A stretch of DNA of 64,000 bases from Streptomyces sp. NBC_00344 (GCF_036088315.1 NZ_CP107996.1:3118501-3182500); one strand, 5' to 3'. Positions 9,476 to 18,600 are shown, counted from the first letter of the stretch. Notes: a model not told the origin generated them from the sequence alone. Numbers and translations are program-made.

Positions 9476-10654
9476 CTACAGCGTGCGGATGTATGCGTCC
9501 AGGTCCTGCAACGATTCGCTGCGGAGTACCGCGTGACCGGCACGCCGGTTCACCGAGAAATGTTCTGCGCCGGGCACGATGTTGTCGTCGCTGCGGACGT
9601 CCCGTACGACATCGACGCTCTCGGGCCTTGCCACTTCGGAACGTTCGTCGAAGTGGAATCGAATCCCGTGCCAGATTCCCCGGGGTTCACGCTCGGGCGC
9701 CTTCCAGTCACGGCCGGCCCGGGCGTACAGATAGGCCTCCTCGAGGTGCAGCCCGTGCTGGAGTTCCACGATCTCCGGCACATGGCCCCCGACGGGGCGA
9801 GCGGCGGCCTCGATGACGCTGATCCGCTCGGCATCCATCTTGAACTCGATGTGCATCACACCCTGGGCCATGCCCCAGCCCGACGCGATGCGCTCGGCGG
9901 CTCCCAGGAGTCCCTCCTGATGCTGCACGGGTATGCCGCTGCCGGAAATATGGCCGACCTCGTGGCATATCGGAGGCGCTGACACGAACTTCTGGGTCAG
10001 TGCGTGCGCGACGATCTTCTCGTCCTGCACGACGCACTCAAGGCTGAACTCCGGGCCGTCTGCGAACTCTTCGACGAGTGCACCAGGCGTGTAGGCGAGG
10101 TTGGTGAGCCGCGACCGCTTGAAGTCCAGCATCTTGGCCAGCGTGGCCTCCACCTCGTCCTGCGAGGAGCACTTGCGCACGAAGAGGCTCATGGCCATGT
10201 CGATCGGCTTCACGATCACCGGAAAGGCCACGTTCTCCCAGTCGAACGCACGGCTTTCCCCGATCGAGGAGAGCCGGGTGATCACCTGTGGTTGCGGCAC
10301 GTCGTACTGGGCGAAGACCTCCCGCATGAGCGACTTGTCACGCGAGGCCCGGATCCTGTCGACATCGTTGTGGAACAGGCCGAGTTCCTGCGCCAGTACG
10401 TCCGCCGCGATCACTGCGAATTCGTTGCCGGCGACCACCGCGCCGAATCGGCGTGACCCGATCTGCGACAGCAGGTCCTCGGCGGAGTTCGTCAACTCGG
10501 GCACTCTGATCCACTCGTGCAGCCCCGGAGTGCCGTCCCCGACAGTCGAGCTTTCGATCGTCAGAATCGTCAGCGGCCAGCTTTCACGGCTGCAGATGTC
10601 CGCGATGCGGTTCAGCGACCACTGGGAAACCGGGTGAAGCAGAAGAATATGCAT
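9476..10654 (-). CDS. ATP-grasp domain protein (carboxylate-amine ligase), first of pair
   Basis: A 392-residue ATP-grasp ligase. After a variable N-terminal domain come RIRASRDKSLMREVF, VAFPVIVKPIDMAMS (about residues 140-155, ATP-binding lysine), an acidic hinge in ALVEEFADGPEFSLE, and the metal-site region IEFKMDAERISVIEAAARP with VGGHVPEIV. This matches the amino-acid ligase type of ATP-grasp. The ATG at 10654 has AAGGG 9 bases upstream and gives the sensible start MHILLLHP; the frame extends upstream without family character. It lies 106 bp after the PhyH gene, across a strong hairpin, and 49 bp before the second ATP-grasp gene. Two unlike ligases in one operon suggest two successive amide bonds. 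Confidence 0.8.
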   Translation of the reverse strand: MHILLLHPVSQWSLNRIADICSRESWPLTILTIESSTVGDGTPGLHEWIRVPELTNSAEDLLSQIGSRRFGAVVAGNEFAVIAADVLAQELGLFHNDVDRIRASRDKSLMREVFAQYDVPQPQVITRLSSIGESRAFDWENVAFPVIVKPIDMAMSLFVRKCSSQDEVEATLAKMLDFKRSRLTNLAYTPGALVEEFADGPEFSLECVVQDEKIVAHALTQKFVSAPPICHEVGHISGSGIPVQHQEGLLGAAERIASGWGMAQGVMHIEFKMDAERISVIEAAARPVGGHVPEIVELQHGLHLEEAYLYARAGRDWKAPEREPRGIWHGIRFHFDERSEVARPESVDVVRDVRSDDNIVPGAEHFSVNRRAGHAVLRSESLQDLDAYIRTL

Positions 10655-10698
10655 GATTAGGCACCCTTTGAACGCGTCGAGCGGGAAGTCGGTCACGG

Positions 10699-10732
10699 GA
10701 CCAGGGCTTCCGCATGTCCGGAAGCCCTGGTC
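10699..10732 (-). terminator. hairpin inside the biosynthetic operon
   Basis: A perfect 14-bp stem (10699-10712 with 10719-10732) and 6-nt loop lies in the gap between the PhyH gene and the first ATP-grasp gene. There is no T tract. It may end or attenuate the lyase-PhyH transcript, or protect its 3' end. Confidence 0.5.
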
Positions 10733-10760
10733 GAGAAGGTCCGCGCATTCCTGCGAGGCC

Positions 10761-11576
10761 TCAGATGTCCCCGTTGCGCTCGAAGTAGCGCTCGAAGCCG
10801 ACCATTTCCTGGCAGCGCCGCGCGACCTCGCGCTGGTAGTACTTCCGGTACAGGCCCGTGTCGTTGGTGGCGCAGTACGACGGCAGCAGCACGGTCCGCG
10901 GGACATCGCCGGCGTTGCGACCGCTGAAGTGCACGGCGAGCGAGTGGAACACCAGGACGTCACCGGCTTCCAGCGCGGGGACGTCGATGGCCGACGCGTT
11001 CAGCGCCGTCGGGTCGCAGTCCGCCTCGGGGTTGTCCGCGGGCCCCGGGAGGAGGTCGTGGTGGGTGCCGCGATAGAAGCCGAGCCCGCCTGAGCGTGCA
11101 TCGCTCGGGTACAGGTTGATCACCGCCGTGCACAGCTTGTCCGGTTCCTCGTTGAGCCACCGCCAGTACAGGAAGTCCTGGTGCGGGATGTAGCCGTTCG
11201 TGCCCGGCTCCTTGCGGATCAGCTTGCACTTGAGTACCTCGGGGGAGCCGTCGAGGATGGTCTCCAGTGCGGAGAGCAGCGCCGGGTGCTTCGCGGCGTC
11301 CGTCATCCCCGACGAAATGTCGAGGACCGGGTCGAGGCGGTCGAAGGTGTAGCGGCCGTCGGGCCCGCGCCGGAACTCCGTACGCAGATTGAGGTCGTCG
11401 TCCAGGCCGTCGAGGCTCCAGAGCCGGTTGACCTCGTTCCGGTAAGCCTCTATCTCCGCATGCGAATAAAGACCACGGAGGATGGTGTAGCCGTCCTGCC
11501 AGTACTGCTTCTTTGCTTCGACCGGGTCGATGGCGGGCAGCCGCTGCTCCGGGGTCTCCAGCAGGGTGGCGGTCAT
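10761..11576 (-). CDS. phytanoyl-CoA dioxygenase (PhyH) family Fe(II)/2-oxoglutarate oxygenase
   Basis: A 271-residue non-heme iron oxygenase. The metal triad fits HxD...H: PHQD with His132 and Asp134, and the second His in FHSLAVHFSGRN (His216); NLYPSD and PRTVLLPSY are also typical of the family. Such enzymes hydroxylate, halogenate, desaturate or cyclise free or carrier-bound amino acids using 2-oxoglutarate and oxygen. The ATG at 11576 overlaps the stop of the upstream lyase gene (ATGA) and has AAGGAGAGG seven bases upstream, so the two proteins are probably made together. With no carrier protein in sight, a free amino acid or the lyase product is the likely substrate (inference). Confidence 0.85.
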   Translation of the reverse strand: MTATLLETPEQRLPAIDPVEAKKQYWQDGYTILRGLYSHAEIEAYRNEVNRLWSLDGLDDDLNLRTEFRRGPDGRYTFDRLDPVLDISSGMTDAAKHPALLSALETILDGSPEVLKCKLIRKEPGTNGYIPHQDFLYWRWLNEEPDKLCTAVINLYPSDARSGGLGFYRGTHHDLLPGPADNPEADCDPTALNASAIDVPALEAGDVLVFHSLAVHFSGRNAGDVPRTVLLPSYCATNDTGLYRKYYQREVARRCQEMVGFERYFERNGDI

Positions 11577-13006
11577 CGCTTGACCTCTCCTTCTTGCTTG
11601 ATGATTTCCTGGTCGGAAAAGTCTGTTTCGAACTCGATGAATTCGGCGAGCCGGGAACGCAGTTGTGCGGCGGCCTCGGCGACACGCTTGGGTGATGTGC
11701 CGCCTTGGCTGTCGCGCGAGTCGACCGAGGTTTCAATGGATATGTCCGGCCATTCGGCCAGTGCCAGGCGGGGGTCGATATCGCGTCGCGCTTCGAGGGG
11801 CAATGCGCTGAGCGGGCACTTCCGCTTCTCGGACAGACGCACCAGCTCAGTGACGAGGTGATGCGCTTCGCGGAACGGCACACCGCGCTCACGCGTCAGC
11901 CAGTCCGCCAGATCGCCCGAGGTCACGAAGTCGATATCGGTGGCCGAGCGCATCGCGTCCGTGTTCGGCTGCATGAGGGTCGCGAGCGTGACAGCGGCGT
12001 CCAGGGACAGCGCCAGCGTTTCCGCGGTGTCGAACAGCGGTTCCTTGTCCTCCTGCAGATCCCTGAAGTAGCTCAGGGGCAGACCCTTGACCACGGTCTG
12101 CAGCGCGTGGAGATTCCCCAGAACCCTGCCGCTCTTGCCACGGATGAGCTCCGCCGCGTCGGGGTTCCGCTTGTGCGGCATGGCCGATGAAGCACTGACC
12201 AGTTCGTCCGGCAGCGTGATGAGGCCGACGAGCTGCGACGACCAGAAGACGATCTCCGCGCTGAAGCGGGAGAGGTTGAGGGCCACCGATGCGCCGGCGC
12301 TCAGGAAATCGAGAGCGAACCCCCGGTCCCCGACGCTCTCCAGGGAGTTCGCCGTCGGCTGACGGAAGCCCAGACTCCGCGCGACGGTGACCCGGTCGAT
12401 CGGGAATCCGGTGCCGGCCAGTGCCGCGGATCCCATGGGGCACTCGTCCTGCAGAGTGAGTACGAAGGAGATCCGCTCGGCATCGCGCAGAAATGTCTCG
12501 GCATACGCGAGACAGACATGACCGAAGGTCATCGGTTGCGCGATCTGGAGGTGCGAGAAGCCCGGCATGATGGTCGCCGCATGCTTCTCGGCCTGCGCGA
12601 GCATCGCCTCGGTCAACGCCAGGATCTTCGTCCTCAGCGAGATGACCTGATCGCGGATCCACAGCCGGAGCGCGGTCACCGCGAGATCGTTCCGAGCACG
12701 TGCGGTTCCCAGCCAGCCCGCGTCGGCGCCGATCTGCGTCTCCAGATACTGCTCTATCGCCGTGTGGACGTCCTCGGCATCGGGGTCCAGCAGGTCGGCT
12801 CCGGCCAGAATCCGCTGCTTGAGCTCCTCCAGAGCGCGCTGGAGTTCCGCGGCGGCGTCCGCGGGAAGGATCTCCTGCTTCAGGAGCATGGCGACGTGCG
12901 CCTGCGAAACAGTGATGTCGTACGGGGCGAGTTTTCCGTCGTAATGCCCGCTGGAGCCGATCGCTGCCATGTTCTTCGCAGCCTCGGACCGCTCATCAGT
13001 TCTCAT
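11573..13006 (-). CDS. argininosuccinate lyase-like protein with divergent active site
   Basis: A 477-residue superfamily member whose overall order matches ArgH (PGFSHLQIAQPMTFGH with His152, ALAGTGFPIDR, SASSAMPHKRNPD with Ser274, QEDKE). Key positions differ: the ArgH motif TARSRNDQ reads TARARNDL (S to A at 104, Q to L at 108), the residue after HLQ is Ile instead of Arg/Lys, DRD is DRG, and MPQK is MPHK, the form normal in adenylosuccinate lyase (PurB). The catalytic Ser and His remain, so C-N lyase/synthase chemistry is likely but with a substrate other than argininosuccinate. It heads the minus-strand operon and overlaps the PhyH gene by 4 bp. The ATG at 13006 was chosen; a GTG at 13018 is possible. 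Confidence 0.82.
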   Translation of the reverse strand: MRTDERSEAAKNMAAIGSSGHYDGKLAPYDITVSQAHVAMLLKQEILPADAAAELQRALEELKQRILAGADLLDPDAEDVHTAIEQYLETQIGADAGWLGTARARNDLAVTALRLWIRDQVISLRTKILALTEAMLAQAEKHAATIMPGFSHLQIAQPMTFGHVCLAYAETFLRDAERISFVLTLQDECPMGSAALAGTGFPIDRVTVARSLGFRQPTANSLESVGDRGFALDFLSAGASVALNLSRFSAEIVFWSSQLVGLITLPDELVSASSAMPHKRNPDAAELIRGKSGRVLGNLHALQTVVKGLPLSYFRDLQEDKEPLFDTAETLALSLDAAVTLATLMQPNTDAMRSATDIDFVTSGDLADWLTRERGVPFREAHHLVTELVRLSEKRKCPLSALPLEARRDIDPRLALAEWPDISIETSVDSRDSQGGTSPKRVAEAAAQLRSRLAEFIEFETDFSDQEIIKQEGEVKR

Positions 13007-13183
13007 GTGAAAACCCACGTGGAGAGTTCCGGAAATACTGTGTGGTTCGTTTTCTGTTCATGCCTGTAGGCCTGCCATTCGTATGCGCTGCGGTATCCGG
13101 ATCATTTCTCCGATTCGCGGCGCCGCTCATCCTGCCCCAGGAATTCAGGCCCTCACAACGTATTGCGCCCTAAAGCCCAGTGA

Positions 13184-13205
13184 GGGTGTACACCGATGTA
13201 CACCC
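13184..13205. promoter_or_regulatory. inverted repeat, candidate operator
   Basis: GGGTGTAC, six bases, then GTACACCC: a perfect 8-6-8 inverted repeat in the divergent gap between the lyase operon and the UbiA gene. Further partial copies of the GTAC-CCGATG pattern follow to about 13232. It is a good candidate for the binding site of a cluster regulator. Confidence 0.5.
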
Positions 13206-13327
13206 GTACGCCGATGGTTGTATGGCGATGTATCCGAGGCCGCTCATAGGCTGCGGCCGTGATCGATTCCGGGGTTTGTCCGAGAATTCCCAGTCCGGCT
13301 CCCGTGCTGGATCTGCGCCGGCGCACC

Positions 13328-14200
13328 ATGGCAGAAACGGCACGTCTGTGCTGGTCGGAGGCGCGCCCGTCGGTGCAGATCGTGTTTCTTCTGCGGTTCG
13401 CGGTGGGCGCGGTGTCCACCGCTCAGCTCCAGCAGGCTCCCTGGCGGACCCTGCTCGGCATGGCGGCGTGGTGGTGTGCCGTGTCCTGCGCGTATCTGCT
13501 CAACGGCGTGACGGACGTGCGGGAGGACCGGGCCAACGGCTCCCGGCGGCCGATCGCCCGGGGAGACCTGCCGGTCCGCACCGCTGGAGCCGTCACGGCC
13601 CTGCTGGCCGGTGCCGCGCTGACGCTCGGCGTGCTGGCGGGAAACGGAGTGCTCGGGTGGGTGGCCGGCTTCCTGCTGCTGGGCTGTGCCTACTCGGCTC
13701 CCCCGGTGCGGGCGAAGCAGTCGAGCGTGCGCTGCGCGATCGTGGTGTTCGGCCTCGGCGCGACCTCGTACGCCGCAGGAGTCGCGGCGGCCGGCTCCGG
13801 GTGGAGCGCGACGGGCGTGGTGTTCGGCTGCGTGATGGCCGCATGGATGGCCCTGGTCGGCTCCGTGGTCAAGGACTTGGGCGACGCGGGCGGAGATGCG
13901 GCCGGTGGCCGGCGCACCGTCGCCGTCGTCCACGGCATGGCTGCGGCGCGGGCGCTGGCCGCGGCCGGGGCCGTACTGGTCGGCGTGGCCGGCCCGGTGG
14001 CGGCGGCCCTGTGGGCCCCGCTCGCCCTGGTGGGTACGGTGCCGTTGGCGGCCGGGGCGGTGTGGGTGGTCGCCCGGGTGGTGCGCGACACCCGCCGGGC
14101 GAGCGCCGACCGGCAGCAACGACGGGACGCGTACCGGGCGTTCATGGTCACGCAGTACACCGCGAACCTGGTCGCGCTGGGTGTGCTCGCCGCCGCGTGA
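13328..14200 (+). CDS. UbiA family prenyltransferase
   Basis: A roughly 290-residue polytopic membrane protein (about eight hydrophobic segments) of the UbiA superfamily, which moves isoprenyl groups onto aromatic or other acceptors. Both Asp-rich motifs that bind magnesium and diphosphate are visible: NGVTDVREDRANGSRRPIA (NxxxDxxxD) and KDLGDAGGD. The first is nearest to the digeranylgeranylglyceryl-phosphate/MenA/chlorophyll-synthase kind. The ATG at 13328 gives a normal N terminus; a GTG at 13259 would add 23 residues. It is divergent from the lyase operon across the 22-bp inverted repeat and convergent with the LuxR gene, 27 bp away. Whether it acts in the neighbouring pathway is open. 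Confidence 0.85.
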   Translation: MAETARLCWSEARPSVQIVFLLRFAVGAVSTAQLQQAPWRTLLGMAAWWCAVSCAYLLNGVTDVREDRANGSRRPIARGDLPVRTAGAVTALLAGAALTLGVLAGNGVLGWVAGFLLLGCAYSAPPVRAKQSSVRCAIVVFGLGATSYAAGVAAAGSGWSATGVVFGCVMAAWMALVGSVVKDLGDAGGDAAGGRRTVAVVHGMAAARALAAAGAVLVGVAGPVAAALWAPLALVGTVPLAAGAVWVVARVVRDTRRASADRQQRRDAYRAFMVTQYTANLVALGVLAAA

Positions 14201-14227
14201 GCCATGGCCGGGCTCGCCGCCGCGCGA

Positions 14228-14926
14228 TCAGCCCTGACCGGGGAAGGCCTTGTTGAGGGCCTGCACCCGGGAGCTGGTTCCGAGCTTGCGGTACGCGTTG
14301 TGCAGATGGCGCTTGACGGTCGCCTCGCTGATGTCGAGCCGCCGGCCTATCAGGCGGTTCGTCAGGCCGTCGCGCACCGCCTCGAGGATCTGCCGCTCCC
14401 GCAGCGTCAGCAGGTCGAGGACCGGCGCGTGCGCGGCGTCCGCAGACGCTCCTGGGGCTCGCTCCCGCGCCTCGGGAGCGAGCGGCCTATTGGCCTCCTC
14501 GTATCCCCGGATCCCCTGGTACAGGCGGCTGCCGGTCGCGTCCCTGAATGCGGTGCTCACCGTCTGGGTCGCCGCCAGGCGCTCCTCCGCCCGCACCCGG
14601 TCGACGGCCTCCGTGACCGCGCCGTGCATGGCCTGCCAGAGCACCTCCACCGCCCGCACCGATTCGGACACCGGAACCTGCTGGACGACGCGGTGGGCCC
14701 CCAGCAGCCGCGAGTACTCCCCGACCCCCCGGGGCTCCGCGTGCTTGCCGGCCTCCAGTGCCTGCGCGCACTCGGCCACGATGCTCTGCGCCTGGTGACG
14801 GCACTGCCGCCAGATGTCCTCACGGGAGACGAGCGGACTGCCGAGCCGTCCCAACGCCGCCCGGTACGCCTCGATGATCTCCGGCGTGGCAGCACGGAGC
14901 TGCTGCGCCGCGGCTTGACGACCCAC
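14228..14926 (-). CDS. LuxR family transcriptional regulator
   Basis: A 232-residue protein ending in a LuxR/GerE helix-turn-helix: LTLRERQILEAVRDGLTNRL and SEATVKRHLHNAYRKLG. The N-terminal 150 residues are helical-looking and are not a receiver domain: there is no phosphoacceptor Asp pattern. This half (ATPEIIEAYRAALG onward) resembles the sensor-like N-terminal domains of several orphan Streptomyces regulators, with unknown ligand. The GTG at 14926 has GGGGGG eight bases upstream and was preferred to an ATG further up. Its position next to the UbiA gene and the lyase-ligase operon makes it a candidate pathway regulator; the repeat at 13184 is a possible target. Confidence 0.8.
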   Translation of the reverse strand: MGRQAAAQQLRAATPEIIEAYRAALGRLGSPLVSREDIWRQCRHQAQSIVAECAQALEAGKHAEPRGVGEYSRLLGAHRVVQQVPVSESVRAVEVLWQAMHGAVTEAVDRVRAEERLAATQTVSTAFRDATGSRLYQGIRGYEEANRPLAPEARERAPGASADAAHAPVLDLLTLRERQILEAVRDGLTNRLIGRRLDISEATVKRHLHNAYRKLGTSSRVQALNKAFPGQG

Positions 14927-15218
14927 TGAAGTCCCCCCTGGACACGGAGCGTTGCGGCCGCCCGCACCGGGCGACGCTCTCCGCATGATCGCGTTACGCG
15001 GGCAAGCTAACACTCCACCGGCGTACCCGACAGACGAGATCCGCTGGATGAGACCGGCGCTCGCGCCACGTCATCGTTGCTGATGGCGACCCATGTCCGG
15101 AGGGCTGCGGTGGTCAGGAGCTGCCCGGGTCGCGGGCCGCCTCCGCACCGGCCGCAGACCGGTCCACGAAGGCGGCATGGCGCGGGAGAACCGCCACCTC
15201 ATGGGGATACGCCGCACC

Positions 15219-15260
15219 GTTCGGTACCGGTCCCTCCCCTCGTGGGGACCGGTACCGAAC
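15219..15260. repeat. large hairpin in the LuxR/WD40 intergenic region
   Basis: A perfect 16-bp stem (15219-15234 with 15245-15260, containing GGTACCGG) with a 10-nt loop lies in the 715-bp gap 14927-15641. No gene ends nearby, so an ordinary terminator role is not obvious. I see no convincing coding region in this gap. Confidence 0.6.
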
Positions 15261-15390
15261 GCGGCGGCATCGATCCGCGCCGTGTCCGTGGACCGGCATG
15301 GATCGAGAAAAGGCGGACCCGTGGTCGATACGACGGCAGTCCGGTTGGGACCGCTTCACGGATCTCGCAGGCTCAGCCGGTGAGACAGCC

Positions 15391-15420
15391 GGTGGCTGCT
15401 GGTGGCTGCTGGTGGCTACG
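15391..15420. repeat. short tandem decamer repeat
   Basis: Three copies of a 10-bp unit (GGTGGCTGCT twice, then GGTGGCTACG). Noncoding, about 220 bp upstream of the WD40 gene. Confidence 0.7.
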
Positions 15421-15641
15421 GTGGAAGTTGACCGAGAACATGCGGCGTCATGATGTGTCTCTCCGAGCGCTGAGCTGGTGGCCGATCCGGGCGCCGCCCG
15501 GGTGCTGCGCTGCTACGTCGTGATCCTGCCAGCTATGGCTCCCGGTGAGGGGGATCCGGGGCCCGGACGAACCGCTAACCGCAGGTCAGGCAGATAGGCT
15601 GAGTTTTCCGGTCCGGACGTCCAGGGTGGTGGAATCAGAGG

Positions 15642-18600
15642 GTGGAGACCTTGAGTTCCGACTCCGGCGCACGCACAGCCTTGGCGGAACGTCTCGCGCT
15701 GCTGTACAGGGAGGCCGGCAACCCTCCGCTCAAGAGCGTGTCCGAGGCAGTCGTCAGGCTCCAGCGGGTCGACGAACGCGGGCGGGCCGTGCGGGTGTCC
15801 GCCCAGCGGATCAGCGACTGGCGACGGTCCAGGAACGTGCCTGCCCAGTTCGTCGCCCTCGCAGCGGTGTTGCAGGTTTTGATCCCCCAAGCGCGGCGCG
15901 CGCAGACCGCGCCGGTGTCCGCAGGACTGTACGACCTGGCCCAGTGGCAGCGCCTGTGGGAGCGGGCGGTGGCCGACCCGGTCGGTGACCGCTCCGCGGC
16001 GTCTGCGGAGGACAGGCAACGGCTGTCCGGCGAGGCCGTGAACGTTCCCGGTGGTGTGTGCCCCTACCGGGGGCTGGCTCCGTACCGCGAGCAGGACGCC
16101 CGGTGGTTCTTCGGCCGGGAGCGATGCACGGACGCCCTCGTCGCTCAGCTCCGGGCAGCGGAGACGACAGGCGGCCTGGTCATGCTCGTGGGCGCGTCGG
16201 GGTCGGGAAAATCCTCCCTCCTGAACGCCGGAGTGGTGCCCGCATTGCAGAACGGCGCCCTCGGTGACGGTGACAGCCGGGCGCGGAAGGTGCTCCAGCT
16301 GGTACCGGGAAGCGATCCCCTCGCAGAGCTGACGCGCCGGATTCCTGAACTGGCACACGTCCTCCCGACAGCGGAAGAACCGGCGGAACGGGAACTCGCA
16401 TCGGATGAACCCGGTACGCGCCGATTCGCCCACGCGGCGAGGGAAGCCGTCTCGGCATGGACTGACCGTGAAACGTGCTCCTCCGCTCGCCCGGTCGTCA
16501 TCGTGGACCAGTTCGAGGAGGCGTTCACGCTCTGCTCCGACGAGGCGAACAGGCGCGCCTTCGTCCAGCTCCTCCATGCCGCGTGCACGGCCACCGGCCC
16601 GGACGGCCCCGCCCCCGTGCTCGTGGTCCTCGGCATACGCGCCGACTTCTACGAGCAATGCCTCGGATATCCCGAACTGGCCGACGCCCTGCAACACCGG
16701 CACATGGTTCTCGGACCGCTGACCACCGCGGAGTTGCGCGAAGCCGTGACGAGTCCGGCCAGAGCGGTGGGTCTGGAACTCGAACCGGGGCTGGCGGAGC
16801 TGATCGTCCGGGAAGTGAGCGCCGACGGCCCCCGCGGGACACACGCGGGGGTGCTGCCGCTCCTCTCCCACGCCCTGCTCGCCACCTGGCAGCGGCGGAC
16901 GGCGGGCAGGCTGACCCTGGCCGGCTACGGCGCGGCGGGCGGGATCCAGGGGGCGGTCGCGGCGACCGCGGAGCGCGCCTGGTCCAGCCTCGGTCCGGCG
17001 GCCCGCACGGCCGCGAGGCTGCTCCTGCTCAGACTGGTCCGGCTGGGTGAGGACACCCAGGCGACCCGGAGGCGGGAGACGCGGCGCCAGCTGGCGGAGG
17101 AATCCACGGACCCGGACAGGACGGAGGAATCGCTCGAAGCGCTGGTCCACGCCCGGTTGGTGACTCTCGACGCGGAGACCGTGGAGATCACCCATGAAGC
17201 TCTGCTGCACGCCTGGCCCCGCCTGCGTGACTGGATCGACGAGGACAGGAACGACAACCTGCTCCGCCAGCAGCTGGAGGAGGACGGCAGGGCCTGGGAG
17301 GCCGCACATCGCGACACGTCCATGCTCTACCGGGGGTCCCGTCTGGAGCAGACCCGCAGCTGGGCGAAGTCAGCAGGTGACACGTTCCTGACCCGGAGCG
17401 CGGTGGACTTCCTGGCCGCTTCGGCCAGACTGCGCAGACGCACAGTCTGGCTCAGTCGTGGGGCGGTGTCGGCGCTCGTCGTCCTGGCGATGCTGGCGGT
17501 CGGTTCGGCGGTGATCGCGTGGCAGCAGCGGGACGACGCCGTGTTCGAGCAGGTGGTCGCCGAAGCCGATCGCGTCCAGTACACGGACCCGTCACTGGCC
17601 GCACAACTCGATCTCGTGGCCCACCGTTTGCGGCCGGGCGACGAGGCCACCAGCAATCGGCTGATCTCGATCGTCAACGCGCCGCTGGCCACCCCGCTCC
17701 TCGGCCACACCGGCGCCGTCTACCTCACCTCGTTCAGCCCGAACGGGCGGATTCTGGCCACGGCGAGCTACGACCGGACCATTCGGCTGTGGGACGTGAC
17801 AGACCCCACTCATCCCAAACGGTTGGGCAAGCCCCTGACCGGCCACAGGAGTTGGGTCAGCAGCGCGGTCTTCAGTCCGGACGGGCGCACCCTCGCCAGC
17901 GCATCGGACGACGGCACGATCCGTATGTGGAACGTTCGGGATCCCAGCCACCCTCAGCCGCTCGGTGCTCCCCTGGCCGGCGATGGGGGCACGGAGTACC
18001 TCCTCGCCTTCAGCCCCGACGGGCACACGCTGGCCGCTGCAAGCGAAGATCACACCGTGCGGCTGTGGGACACGGCTGAACCGAGCCGGCCGAAGGCCAT
18101 CGGCGCCCTGACCGGACACACCGCGGCGGTGCGCTCGGTGGCGTTCAGTCCCGACGGACGGACGCTGGCAGCCGGCGGCGACGACGGCACGGTCCGGCTG
18201 TGGAACATGGCTGATCCGCGTCACCCCGGCCCGATCGGCCGGATACTGACCGGCCACACGGGCACGGTGCACTCCGTGGCCTTCAGCCCCGACGGCCGCA
18301 CGCTCGCCAGCGGCGGCGCGGACGACACCATCCGGCTCTGGAAGGTGACCGACCCACGCCACGCCGCCCAACTCGGCACACCTCTGACCGGTCACACCGG
18401 CCCCATATGGTCGGTGGCCTTCAGCCCCGACGGCACGATGCTCGCCGCCGGCAGTGCCGACAGCACGGCGAGCCTGTGGAACGTCAGCAATCCCGCATAC
18501 CCGGCGCAGGTCGGCGAGCCTCTTGCCGGCAGCAGCGGCGAGATGTACGCCGTCGGCTTCAGTCCTGACGGCCGGACCCTCGCCACCGGGAGTGGTGACA

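Noticed and set aside
5229..13006. Nitrosuccinate (CreD/CreE) or hydrazine-type pathway
   Set aside because: There is no CreE-like flavin monooxygenase, and no N-oxygenase, glutamine synthetase-like or cupin/MetRS hydrazine partner within the cluster; the lyases look ArgH-like overall.
13328..14200. Decaprenyl-phosphate phosphoribosyltransferase (arabinan precursor enzyme)
   Set aside because: The first Asp motif reads NGVTDVREDRANGSRRPIA, nearer to MenA/DGGGP-synthase types than to the NDxxDxxxDxxHPxKxxRP form of that enzyme.
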